Positions 11,682 through 21,591 of a DNA stretch of 54,758 nucleotides are shown in pieces. Origin of the DNA: Aureobasidium sp. EXF-3400. Lineage: Eukaryota; Ascomycota; Dothideomycetes; Dothideales; Saccotheciaceae. The position numbers and the translations under genes were made by a program. The notes below the pieces were generated by a model, which saw only the letters and a program-made list of their open reading frames with translations, was not told the origin of the DNA and did not search any database. Each line of letters opens with the position of its first letter. Position 1 is the stretch's first letter. The stretch is taken from assembly GCA_024195585.1 (NCBI GenBank), contig SWBL01000340.1:1-54758 (forward strand), given 5' to 3'.

Positions 11682-12046
11682 TCTAACGAGGCGATTCTCT
11701 GTAGTACTGCGCAGAGATACACAAAGCTATGATGTTCAGAACACAACGACACGATTTGCATGAATTCGTGTAATAGCATTATGTGATTTGAAGACACGAA
11801 TGCCTGCAGAGTGTGCTGTCTGTCGCCATCGCACATAGTGGAAACGAAACAAGTGCCATCAGACGTTGGAAAAGTATGATATGCTTACCGAGTTGCAAGT
11901 AGGATATATATACTCGAGTAGCGTAGGTGTCGAGACTAAGAATGATTCAAAAGCCGCCAAGACACGAACGGAGATGCGGACAACATTTCGAGACTCGAGA
12001 CGAACATTTGGTGCAAGCAGGACCAATACACAACACCACCTCGACC
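11682..12046. other. Intergenic between dap1 and the bL9m gene
   Basis: These 365 bp lie between tandem plus-strand genes. I see no feature besides the expected 3' end and promoter. Confidence 0.4.
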
Positions 12047-12953
12047 ATGTCTTTGACCATGCGACCAACGATTCTACCACAATGCACATCGTGCCTACGA
12101 CGTATCAGCAGCCTGGGTCTGCAAGAATGGCGTAGCGGACAGCAGGTTCGCGGCAAGAAGAAGATGGCTCGCGCACCCACCACCGTCACCGTACGCCTCA
12201 CCAAGGATGTGCCTACCTTTGGTCGCAAGGGCTCCTTCATTCCCATTTCCATTGGCCGTATGCGCAACGAATTCTTTCCCACAAGAGCTGCCGAATATGT
12301 GACAAGCGTGCAAATGAAGGAATTGAAGGCGAAGAACATCACTGCCGAACGAGACTTCCAATTCGGTGTCCCTGACCCGGCTGCCGTTAGAGCCATTGAG
12401 CAGCAGTCTCAGCGCGCTGCTACGCGTACTGTCGAAGTTGACAAGTTGGCCGTAAGTCTGCTGTGATCACTGATCTCAAGCCTTGTACTGACACCCACCC
12501 TAGCCCAAACGCTCAACCGAACTTCTTTCCATGCTCCTTCCGCCAGTCATGGATTTCCGACGCAGACCTCAGGAATCTGCTACTCCTGAAACACCAGCCG
12601 CCCCTATGAAAAAGGACCAACCCTTCTCCAGTGCTGCTGCAGACCTTCTAGCTGCTTCGGCTGCTCCTACTGTACCCGCCTTTACAACCGCAACACCCAT
12701 CTTCGGTACCGTCTCCAATGCCGACGTCGTCAGCAGGATCATTCATCTTCTTTCCGAAAACCAAGAAGCCTCGCGGATTGTCCTAAGTGCAGAAGACGTC
12801 AAGTTTGTCAACATATCTACGCAGACAGCTGCTGAAGCCGACAAGATCAGGCATTTGGGAGAGTACAAGGTCGAGGTCAGAGTCAAAGGAGGAGAGACGC
12901 CTGTTCAGAGACTTGTCCGCGTAATTCCCATTGAGACAGAGAGCACTGTCTAA
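12047..12953 (+). CDS. MRPL50: Mitochondrial large-subunit ribosomal protein bL9m
   Basis: This is a structural protein of the mitochondrial large ribosomal subunit. Exons 12047-12451 and 12504-12953 (52-nt intron) give 284 aa. The start MSLTMRPTILPQCTSCLRRI is basic and lacks acids, typical of a matrix-targeting sequence. The bL9 N-terminal domain follows: VTVRLTKDVPTFGRKGSFIP then IGRMRNEFFPTRAAEYVT, the counterpart of bacterial L9 'VxLxxDVxxLGKKGDVVxVxxGYARNYLxP'. The C-terminal half is a linker plus an alpha/beta region. An upstream in-frame extension exists, but it lacks a convincing signal and I prefer the ATG at 12047. It is an ordinary nuclear-encoded mitoribosomal gene with no link to its neighbours. 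Confidence 0.88.
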
Positions 12954-13384
12954 TCCAGCTCTTGAAGAAGCGAAGACTTACCAGGCGCCTGTAAGATGAG
13001 AACGGTGCCCACATAAGAGGGGCTCGGGGCATTTGTACAAACATCACAAGAGCGGTATCGCTACTATCTGGAAAAAGCAAAATCCAGAATGAAGAACTGA
13101 ATACTGTTACATACTGGCAATAACAAAGAGTCGCCAAATTAGCCTGCTGTAGGCAGCTCTATTCAGCTGTCTGCTCCGACCTAAGCCGCAATTGATACTT
13201 GCCAACCAATTCATTGTGCGCGCCACCCCTTGTTCTTTCAGTGCTTAAAGCCGGGGTTATTCATGTGTGGCTGTGGTTGGTTGATCGAGTGGGATGTGAA
13301 TCTTGTGCATCAGTGAGTAATAATTCTCAAGAGCAAAAGTACGAAAAGTTCGTCTCCGTGAAATGTGCAAGGAGAAGAGGGTAA
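12954..13384. other. Convergent intergenic region
   Basis: These 431 bp lie between the stop codons of the bL9m gene (+) and the SR-protein gene (-), so they hold only 3' ends. Nothing else was recognised. Confidence 0.4.
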
Positions 13385-14971
13385 TCACCAGTAAGGTCTA
13401 CGATCGTAGCCTGCGTCATAGCCACGCTCGCGTCTTGGAGGAGGGCTGGGAGGGCGGCCGTAAGGCTCTCTGGGCTCTCTGGGTTCTCTGGGCTCTCTGC
13501 CGTGGCCGTTGGCGTAGGGATCAGCCTCGTAACGGCGGGCCGGAGGAGGTGCACCATAGCCGTCATCGGCAGGGTAAGCACGGCTTCTGGGCGGTGCGTA
13601 TTCGTCGACGGGAGGGCCGCGAGCGCGGGGTGGGGGCGAACGAGCGTAGGGATCTCTGCGGTCATCGTAGTAGCGAGGTGGGGGGCTTCTGCGGCGGTAG
13701 CTGTCATCACGACGAGGGCTGTAACCACCAGCACCACCGCGAGGAGGACCTCTACGGTCTCCGTAGTAGTCATCCATAGGAGGTGCACCGTATCCACCGC
13801 CGCCGCCACCGCGACGAGGAGGAGGCGAGCGCGAGCGGTAACGGTTGTCGCGAGGAGGCGGGGGAGGCATGCGAGGGATCTCGGACTGGGTCTGCATGGC
13901 AATGTGAGAATGTCAGCAACCAGCCACGATGGGAGAACTTACGTCAGAGATGCAGCGGACAGTGGCGCCCTTAAACTCCTGTCCGTCTAGTTTCTCGACA
14001 GCAGAGACCAAGTCAGCTGCAGTCTCGTATTCAACGAAGCTGGGACATGTGGTTAGAGCGAAACCGGTTGCTGGCCATGCTGAGAGTGCTTACCCTTTGC
14101 CGTTGCCGCTGCCATCGCGTTCGCGTCCAACTTCAGAGTAAACAACGTCGAGGCCGGGTTGACGAGCAAAATCCTTGAGGTCCTAGAGGCCAATGTGAGT
14201 CCAGGTCCAAGTTGGGTTGAGTGAGGAAGTCCAAAGCAAGAAGAAAGATGATCCAACACCAGTAAAATCAGGGCGCGGTACAGACGACACGAGAGGAAAG
14301 ACAAGGGAAAGAAGAAACGGCCGGGTGAAAGAAATTGTGCATCGAAGGGACATTGCTAACCTGCCAGCTGGTTTCGAAGGGAAGGCCAGTGATGGACATG
14401 CGGTGGACAGTACGACGCGGACGGGGAGGAGCGCGCTGCTCCTGGTGGCCGTACTCGCGAGGACGAGTGGAACCACGAGCGAACTGGACGACGAGACGCT
14501 CGCCCATGAAGTCGGAACCGTCTAGCGTGAGGTCAGTAAGCGGACTGGCGAGCAGGACTAGGGCGGTGGCCGAAGCCGGTTGTACGTACGGAAGGCTACC
14601 CAGAGGGCGAGTTAGCGGAGACAACGAGGTAGTGAGCGAGTGCGTACAAGAGACAAGAGACTCACCGGGAACGACGTCGCGCGCGTCCATGCCGTCTTTG
14701 TACTCGACGAAGCCGAAGCCGTTCATGAGCTTGATCTCGGTGATCTCACCAGTTCCATGGCTGGCGAAGTGGTTCTCGACGTCGGCCTTGGTGGCTAGAG
14801 CACGAATCCGATTAGCGGGATGCCATTATCCAGGGCGGGCTTGCGCAGAGGTTGAAGGAGGAGTCCAGGTTATATCCAGATCCTCAATGCTCAGGCCAGC
14901 TACACGAGCAGAAGCGTACCGTTGCGCGGGAGATTTCCCAGATAGAGTCGGGTCGAAGACACGTCGCCCAT
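13385..14971 (-). CDS. SR-type splicing factor with two RRMs and an RS-like tail (Srp2-like)
   Basis: This is a nuclear RNA-binding protein of the SR family, acting in pre-mRNA splicing. Seven exons (14971-14920, 14794-14666, 14595-14590, 14521-14361, 14182-14094, 14039-13943, 13891-13385) give 346 aa. RRM1 starts at STRLYLGNLPRNATKADVE, with RNP1-like NGFGFVEYKD and then DVVPAFHGSDFMGERLVVQF. RRM2 starts at HRMSITGLPFETSWQDLKDF and ends FVEYETAADLVSAVEKLDG. The tail is rich in arginine, serine, proline, glycine and tyrosine, with RS dipeptides and a tandem REP repeat near 13464-13500. Exon 3 is only 6 nt: with it the frame reads PAFHGSDF, and without it RRM1 loses two residues. Long first introns leave room for regulated splicing of this gene by its own class of protein. 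Confidence 0.88.
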
Positions 14972-15389
14972 ATTGATATCGTTGGAGGAGAAAAAGACTA
15001 TTAGACCAGATCCGTGACAAGAGGGCCGGGTGATGGGCGTAGACTTGTCGAGAAGGTGATGATGGATGGGAGACGGACGGCGGAGCGATGGGAAGGCGCG
15101 ACAGACTCAGAGTGCTTGGCACAAGTCACAGGTGCGGCAGGTGCGAATGGTCCCCTCTCGGCCAATCACATGCGCCGAGGTCAGCGGCGGCTTTTTTGAA
15201 TGCTCATCATCCATCGATGGGCAAGTGTAGACCGAGAACACTCATTCCACTCAACCGAGGCTATCTCCACCACTCCTCAATTGCGTCGACAAGGCGTGCG
15301 ACCAAGCAGCTCGCCTTCCTACCTCTGTCTCTCGCCTTGGTCTACCCGTCTCCCCTTCCCTTTGGACTTCGCCCCTCCTGTCGCCAATC
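14972..15389. promoter_or_regulatory. Divergent promoter region with a CCAAT box
   Basis: These 418 bp lie between divergent starts of the SR-protein gene (-) and ETF-QO (+). A CCAAT pentamer sits at 15162-15166 within GGCCAATCACATG, a reasonable binding site for the HAP/CCAAT complex that controls many respiratory genes. The ETF-QO side is pyrimidine-rich (15300-15385). Only the sequence match is shown. Confidence 0.45.
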
Positions 15390-17397
15390 ATGCCGTCCAT
15401 CAGCAATCTACCTTCCGCCACCACTCTAGGCCGAGCATTGGTCCAAGATGCTCGTTTGCTCCGACCCTCAGCCCTCCGGCCTCTCACTGCCACTACATTC
15501 GCTCCTCTAAGAAACAATTCGACAGCTTCTCGCCGCCCTGCCATTTTCCGCGCAGGACAGCGTCGGCCCTTCTCCCTCACATCACGCACACGACTCGCCA
15601 CGCCGGACGACTCCTTCAACCCTGCCGATATTGAGAGAGAAAGTGACCAGGTCGATGTTTGCATCGTTGGAGGCGGTCCCGCTGGTCTCAGTGCTGCCAT
15701 TCGCCTGAAGCAGCTAGCAAATGATGCTGGTAATGAAGACTTCCGCGTCTTGCTACTGGAAAAGGCCGGCGAACTAGGTGACCATATCGTGTCTGGTAAT
15801 GTTGTTGAGCCCTCCGCCTTGGACGAGCTGCTTCCCGACTGGAACTCTCCGGACAACCCCAACCGCTACGAGCATATCACAGCCGCGACCACAGACCGTA
15901 TGCGTTTCCTCACAAAGTCCTACTCAATACCCATCCCCGCCCCTCCTCAGATGAACAACCATGGCAACTACATTATTTCCCTCAACCAGTTCACCAAGTG
16001 GCTAGGAGAAAGAGCAGAGGAGATTGGCGTTGAAGTCTACGCTGGATTTGCCGCTTCTGAAGTACTATACAATGCCGACGGTTCGGTAAAAGGTGTCGCC
16101 ACAAATGACCTTGGTATCGGCCGAAATGGCAAACCCAAGGACTCTTTTGAGCGCGGAATGGAGTTCCATGCTCGTGTCACTCTCCTTGGCGAGGGCTGTC
16201 ACGGCAGTCTGACCAAGCAAGTCACCAAGAAGTTCGATTTGAGGAGGGACAGTCAGCCCCAAACTTACGGTCTTGGCATCAAAGAGGTCTGGGAGATTGA
16301 TCCTGAGAAATTTGAAAAGGGCTTGGTCGTCCATTCTATGGGCTATCCCCTACCTGCTGATACGTACGGCGGTGGCTGGATGTACCACTTTGGCGACAAT
16401 CTCGTCAGTATCGGCCTCGTTGTTGGTCTTGACTACCCTAACCCCTGGTTGGCTCCTTACGGCGAGTTCCAGAAGATGAAGCATCACCCTATGTACAGCA
16501 AATACCTGGAAGGCGGCAAGTGCATTTCTTACGGTGCCCGTACACTAAATGAGGGTGGCTTCCAGTCCATTCCCAAGTGTGCTTTCCCCGGCGGTGCTCT
16601 GATCGGAGACACTGCTGGCTTCCTCAATGTACCCAAGATTAAGGGTACGCATACCGCTATGCGTTCGGGTATGCTTGCTGCCGAAGCTGCCTTTTCAGCT
16701 TTGCGCGAATCAGATGACTCAAGTCCTGTATTCTTGTACGATTACGAGGACAAGCTGCGTTCCTCGTCTATTTGGAAAGAACTGAAGGAGGTTCGCAATA
16801 TGCGACCTTCGTTCCACTCCCCATTGAAGCTCTATGGTGGCATCATGTACTCTGGACTTGAAGCATATCTCTTGAAGGGTAGAGTGCCGTGGACGATCAA
16901 ACACGCTGGTACTGATCATGGAGCCACCAAGCTTGCTGCAGACTGCCCAAAGATTGAGTATCCTAAGCCAGACGGCAAGATCAGCTTCGACATCTTGACA
17001 AGTGTCAGCAGGACTGGCACTAACCACGAGGAAGACCAACCTTGTCACTTGCACGTAGAAGACTGGGACAAGCACGCTGAGCTCGAGTATCCCAAGTATC
17101 AAGGTGTTGAAAACAGGTTCTGTCCTGCTGGTGTGTACGAATACATTGAGGACGAGAGCAAGCCGCTCGGTGTAAGATTCCAGATCAACTCGCAGAAGTA
17201 AGTTCCACGTGGATGCTCAACCCGATATATTGCTAATTTCGTACAGCTGCGTACATTGCAAAACCTGTGATATCAAGGTTCCGGACCAGGACATTACTTG
17301 GAGAACTCCTCAGGTAAGTTTTGCTCCGATTGTTTTGTTCCATCTGCTGACTTTGTATAAACAGGGTGGTGAAGGTCCCAAATACGTTATGACTTGA
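15390..17397 (+). CDS. CIR2: Electron-transfer flavoprotein:ubiquinone oxidoreductase, mitochondrial
   Basis: ETF-QO passes electrons from acyl-CoA and amino-acid dehydrogenases, through ETF, into the ubiquinone pool at the mitochondrial inner membrane. Exons 15390-17197, 17247-17313 and 17365-17397 give 635 aa. A serine- and arginine-rich presequence of about 65 residues precedes the FAD-binding VDVCIVGGGPAGLSAAIRL. ATP-motif-like GDHIVSGNVVEPSALDELLP and the quinone-binding region follow. The 4Fe-4S cluster ligands are seen as FCPAGVYEY, then NCVHCKTCDIK after the first short intron, and the protein ends with TPQGGEGPKYVMT. Length and all four cysteines match the family. Two tiny 3' exons carry the iron-sulfur motif, so a model that stops at the first stop codon after 17197 would lose it. 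Confidence 0.95.
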
Positions 17398-18313
17398 TCG
17401 GCCTCAATAGCATCCATGCGCACACGTCCGCTTCCTCTTCTTGTACACTATTACGACTCGCTATCTGTCTTCTTACAACCATATGTCGAGATAGTCAACG
17501 GCTTGAGCTTGATCATGTCTGGCTGCTTTCAAGCACGCTATCTAGGAAATAAACGACACTCAATATTCTTGCGACAGAAATTCTGCCAACGTCTCTGAAA
17601 TATTCTCGTTCTATAGTATCGCGACCACCTCTGAGCGTTTGTGCTTTCCTCTTCTAAACTCTTCATTTTTTGTAAGAGTCGAGCTCGTTCGGAATCCTTC
17701 GGGAACAGGACTGGCAACGATCCCAGGCCGCCTTGGCGTCTCGTCGATCGCGCAGAGGGTCGGACATCCCAGACGACCCTGCAACGAAGTTTTGACAACA
17801 TGGACTGAGAGCTGCAAGGCAGACTGTACGTAGAGTACCATCTTTTTTCTATCTGTCATCGCCAAGCTAGCACTGCAGCCATGTATCGAGATGAACAAAT
17901 CTTTGCGTGTCCAAGGGCTCGATACATCGAGTCGTGGTTGCTCTGGTGCTTCCACGCTGCGTGCGGAGAAGGTTTTCAAAACAAAAGTACAACATCCTAG
18001 CGAAACAAGGCTTTGTTTTTGGTCCAAGGAAAATAAAACGTGCAGTCATATTGGTATCAACAAGAAGTAACTCTTTCGTGGGAACATCTCTCCGTTTCGC
18101 CAGTCTCTGGTAGGACCAGCTACCGATCGCCTTCACAGGCCAACAAACTTTTTGTTGTGTTTGCCAATCAAGTTCCGTCTTCCGTCACCAGGACGTGAAT
18201 ATTACGAATCGGGGTTGATCGGTCAATCGTCATCGGATAATGAAATCGTTTAGGACTCTTGGGGCCTGTGGTGTGTTAGCTAAGGATCATCAGAAAGGCA
18301 ATCGCGATTCGAC
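17398..18313. other. Convergent intergenic region, 0.9 kb
   Basis: This lies between the ETF-QO stop (+) and the aldo-keto reductase stop (-). A 138-codon open frame on the minus strand (17611-18027) has no recognisable domain and odd composition, so I do not call it a gene. No repeat was seen. Confidence 0.4.
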
Positions 18314-19319
18314 TTACCAAACATCGTAGCCGAAGGTATCCTTCATGTTTACGAAACGGGTGTGGCGGCCCTCGGCGACCTTGTTGACGGCCTCGAAATC
18401 GGCGTCGGAAAGCTCGATGCTCTTGAAGTTGCTGTCGATTCTCGAGGGAGTGGAGCTCTTGGGAAGCACGACATAGCCTCTTCTGAGACCCCATGCGATG
18501 AGAACTTGAGCAAGGGAGTTGCCACCCTTCTCGGCGATCTCGTTGAGAACGGGGTTGGTGTTGACCTTCTCTCCGGTAGAAGGGACCTGGTTTTGCGAAC
18601 CGAGGGGCGAGTAAGCGGCAGGCATAATGTCCTGAGAGAAGCAGTAGTCGGCCAACTCGGTGTTGGGCAGGAAAGGGTGAATCTCGATCTGGTTGACGGT
18701 AGGCTTGACCTTGGCGAAAGACAGAAGCTTCTTGAGGTCGTCGACAGTCCAGTTGGAAACACCAATTGCCTTGGCCTTGCCAGATGCATAGATCTCCTCC
18801 ATGGCTCTCCATGTAGGCTCGGGGTTCTTGGTCAACTCCTCCTTGATGATGTATTGGCCCTTCTCGTTCAGCTTGGGCATGTTCTTGTCATCCTTCTCGG
18901 CGGCAATGGGCCAGTGGACGAGGAACAAGTCAATGTAGTCCAAACCCAGGTTGTCGAGCGAGCTCTGGAAAGACCACTTGACCTCCTCAGGCTCGTGGAG
19001 GTGGTTCCAGACCTTTGTGCAAACGAAAATGTCCTCGCGCTTGACGCTCGAGTTCTCCTTGAGGAAGTCGCGAACGGCAGCACCGACCTCATCCTCGTTT
19101 TGGTAGAACCAGGCACAGTCAAGGTGTCTGTAGCCAGTGTTCAAAGCGTGCAGAGCGGCCTTGTAAGACTCGCCCTTGGAGCCCTCGTTGGCAAAGGTGC
19201 CGAAGCCAACAGCTGTAGCCCGTGGTTAGCGACTCAATATTGATTTCACAGGAGATTAAGCAGGACTTACCAGGAATCTTGACGCCGTTGTTGAGAGTAC
19301 GAGTGATTGCAGCAGACAT
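18314..19319 (-). CDS. Aldo-keto reductase (glycerol dehydrogenase / Gcy1-like)
   Basis: This is an NADPH-dependent carbonyl reductase of the AKR family, probably cytosolic. Exons 19319-19271 and 19212-18314 (58-nt intron) give 315 aa. The order of motifs is AVGFGTFANEG, TGYRHLDCAWFYQNEDEVG with catalytic Asp and Tyr, KVWNHLHEPEEV with the catalytic Lys region, and LDYIDLFLVHWPIA with the active-site His. SGKAKAIGVSNWTVDDLKKL, KPTVNQIEIHPFLP and the cofactor-binding YVVLPKSSTPSRIDSNFKSI follow. The TIM-barrel is complete and of normal length. The closest characterised relatives reduce glyceraldehyde or dihydroxyacetone to glycerol; the exact substrate cannot be told from sequence. Codon use is strongly GC-ending, as expected for good expression. 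Confidence 0.93.
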
Positions 19320-20112
19320 GATTGCGGTCGAATTGGTGTGTATTGCTTTGAGTATAGAGTTGAACAGAGTGAGCACTATGCAGAGATGAAAAGAAAGATC
19401 ACGCCCAATGCTCGGCCCTGAGGTATTATTTACTGGCCATCTGTTCCACCGATGTGCTGCCACGACCTCGCTCCGAGCAAAGACGAGACGCACGTCATAC
19501 AACAAATTTCCATAGCGGTCAGGGGACTTGAAGCGGTCGTTGGGGAACTCGGTATCCACCACGGTGCTCACCGTGCACCAATCTGAGGAAATTCTCGAGG
19601 ACTCTGACGTAGACGCCGAGCCCGACTCGAATCATCAGCAAAACCGTAAACCTTAAACAGCCTCACATCAAGCGTTTCGGCATCAACGTTTGCAAGCCAG
19701 AGGCGTTTTTGCCTCAGAAAAAGGCGCTGTTGGCGGCGCCGGAAGCTTTGCTGCCTCGTGGTGCCGGCACCAGGGTCCTCTAGCTTGTTCCAACCTTCGT
19801 CATTGCTGAATGCCTCCGAGTCGAAAAAAATTCGAAACATTTTTGTTGACACCGGCCGATGATGCCACTTGTGGATACCCCCCTTGTCAGAGCATTCTCG
19901 TTGCTGTACGGGCTCTGATTCAGCATTAATTTGGCCGTGACCCAGAAATATACATAAGTAAACCAATAACCCTCAAGTGACAAAGATCATTCCATCATTC
20001 TTTCCCACTCTTGCTGACTTAGCACCTCTTTCCATCCTCTTATCTATCCTCTCTCTTCCCGATCATCTCTGAATCCCATCTATCACACATACCATCTCAT
20101 ACGTCCCACATC
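19320..20112. other. Divergent intergenic region, 0.8 kb
   Basis: This lies between the aldo-keto reductase (-) and HAD phosphatase (+) starts. Positions 19990-20110 are very pyrimidine-rich, a likely transcription start and 5' leader of the HAD gene. The minus-strand frame at 19568-19966 has no recognisable content and I treat it as non-coding. Confidence 0.4.
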
Positions 20113-21591
20113 ATGCCCGCTTTCCAAGATTCCGACCTCAATGTCGAGGCTCAGCCTGCTCAGCAGAAGTCGAACGGCCAGGCTGTCGGTTCCAGCTATG
20201 GCAGCAGCTTGCCCGTCCCCGGTATGGAGCCTGGCACCGACAGATCAGTCGAGGTCCCTGCCACCCGTAGCAGCATCGCCGACCCCTCCCCCTACATGCA
20301 CCAGCTCTCCCTCTCTCCTTCGATGAAGGACCGCAGAGGATCCCGCAACTCCTTCGGTGCATCTCTCCCCATCCCTCGCTCCAAGAGACAGTCCCGCCTG
20401 TCATCAGTTCACTACCCTGATGCCAAGTCTGGCCGCCCTGGTATGCCCCCAATTCAGCCTACCCGTGATATCCTGGCATCCCAGATCCAGGATCTCTCCG
20501 GCGAGAAGGTCAAGTCGGCCAAGAACATGGCCTTCGCTTTCGACATCGACGGTGTCCTTGTCCACGGTGACCGTCTGATCCCTGAGGGCAAGCGTGCTCT
20601 CGAGATCCTCAACGGTGACAACGAACTTGGCATCAAGATCCCTCACATCTTCCTTACCAACGGATCTGGTAAGCGTGAGGTTCCTCGTTGCGAGCAGCTC
20701 TCCAAGATTCTCGGCAACCCCGTCGCTGTCGACCAGTTCATCCAGTCTCACACTCCCATGAGAGCTCTTTCCGAGTACTACAGCACTGTCCTCGTCGTTG
20801 GTGGTGAGGGCTACAAGTGCCGTGAGGTTGCTGAGGAATACGGCTTCAAGGACATCGTCGTCCCCAACGACATCATCGCCTGGGACCCCTCAATCGCTCC
20901 TTTCCGTGTCTTCACCGATGAGGAGCGTGCCACTTCTCGCCCTCGCGACTTCTCCAAGATCAACATCGACGCCATCATGGTCTTCTCTGACTCCCGCGAC
21001 TACGCTACCGACATGCAGATCATCATCGATCTGTTGAAGTCTGAGAACGGCCGTTTCGGCACCGTCGCCAAGGACCCCGTTAGCCAGCGCATCCCCATCT
21101 ACTTCTCCCAGGGTGATCTTTTGTGCCCCAGCGAGCACCCCTTCCCTCGTATGTCTCAGGGTGCCTTCCGTATCGGTCTCGAGGCCATGTACAAGGCTCT
21201 GACCGGTGTCGACCTTGAGCGTGTTGTCTACGGTAAGCCCGAGTTGGCTACCTATAAGTACGCCGACGAGGTCATGACCAGCTGGATGGAGCAGATCCAC
21301 GGCGAGGAGAAGCTCCCCGAGAACATTTACATGGTTGGTGACAACCCTGCCTCCGACATCATCGGTGGTAACATGTACGGCTGGAACACTTGTCTCGTCC
21401 GCACTGGTGTCTTCCAGGGTGGTGACAACGACGAGAACAACCCTGCCGGCTTCGGTGTCTTCGTCAACGTCCTCGAGGCTGTCAAGACTGCCATGCGCAA
21501 GGAGCTTGGCCAGGACTTCAAGTTCGAATGGAGCTCTGACAACGTCAACCCCGTCCTCGGCGGTGGCCAGGACCACTCTGCCATTGAGTAA
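20113..21591 (+). CDS. HAD-superfamily IIA phosphatase (CECR5/YKR070W type)
   Basis: This is an intronless gene for a 492-aa protein of the subclass IIA haloacid dehalogenase-like hydrolases; yeast and animal relatives are mitochondrial or uncharacterised. Residues 1-130 are a Ser/Pro-rich, likely disordered extension. The core begins at KNMAFAFDIDGVLVHGDRLI, where DxDGV is HAD motif I with the nucleophilic Asp. HIFLTNGSGKREVPRCEQL is motif II, GKPELATYKYAD carries the motif III lysine, and IYMVGDNPASDIIGGNMYGW is motif IV with acidic metal ligands. The large cap between them fits the IIA class. Codon bias is extreme (mostly C-ending), suggesting high expression. The physiological substrate is unknown for the family. 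Confidence 0.92.
   Translation: MPAFQDSDLNVEAQPAQQKSNGQAVGSSYGSSLPVPGMEPGTDRSVEVPATRSSIADPSPYMHQLSLSPSMKDRRGSRNSFGASLPIPRSKRQSRLSSVHYPDAKSGRPGMPPIQPTRDILASQIQDLSGEKVKSAKNMAFAFDIDGVLVHGDRLIPEGKRALEILNGDNELGIKIPHIFLTNGSGKREVPRCEQLSKILGNPVAVDQFIQSHTPMRALSEYYSTVLVVGGEGYKCREVAEEYGFKDIVVPNDIIAWDPSIAPFRVFTDEERATSRPRDFSKINIDAIMVFSDSRDYATDMQIIIDLLKSENGRFGTVAKDPVSQRIPIYFSQGDLLCPSEHPFPRMSQGAFRIGLEAMYKALTGVDLERVVYGKPELATYKYADEVMTSWMEQIHGEEKLPENIYMVGDNPASDIIGGNMYGWNTCLVRTGVFQGGDNDENNPAGFGVFVNVLEAVKTAMRKELGQDFKFEWSSDNVNPVLGGGQDHSAIE

Noticed and set aside
17611..18027. Minus-strand 138-codon frame
   Set aside because: It has no recognisable motif and unbalanced composition, and lies in a convergent 3' region.
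18362..19243. Plus-strand 293-codon open frame
   Set aside because: It lies entirely antisense to the aldo-keto reductase and has the Leu/Val/Asp/Gly-rich composition typical of frames opposite C-ending codons.
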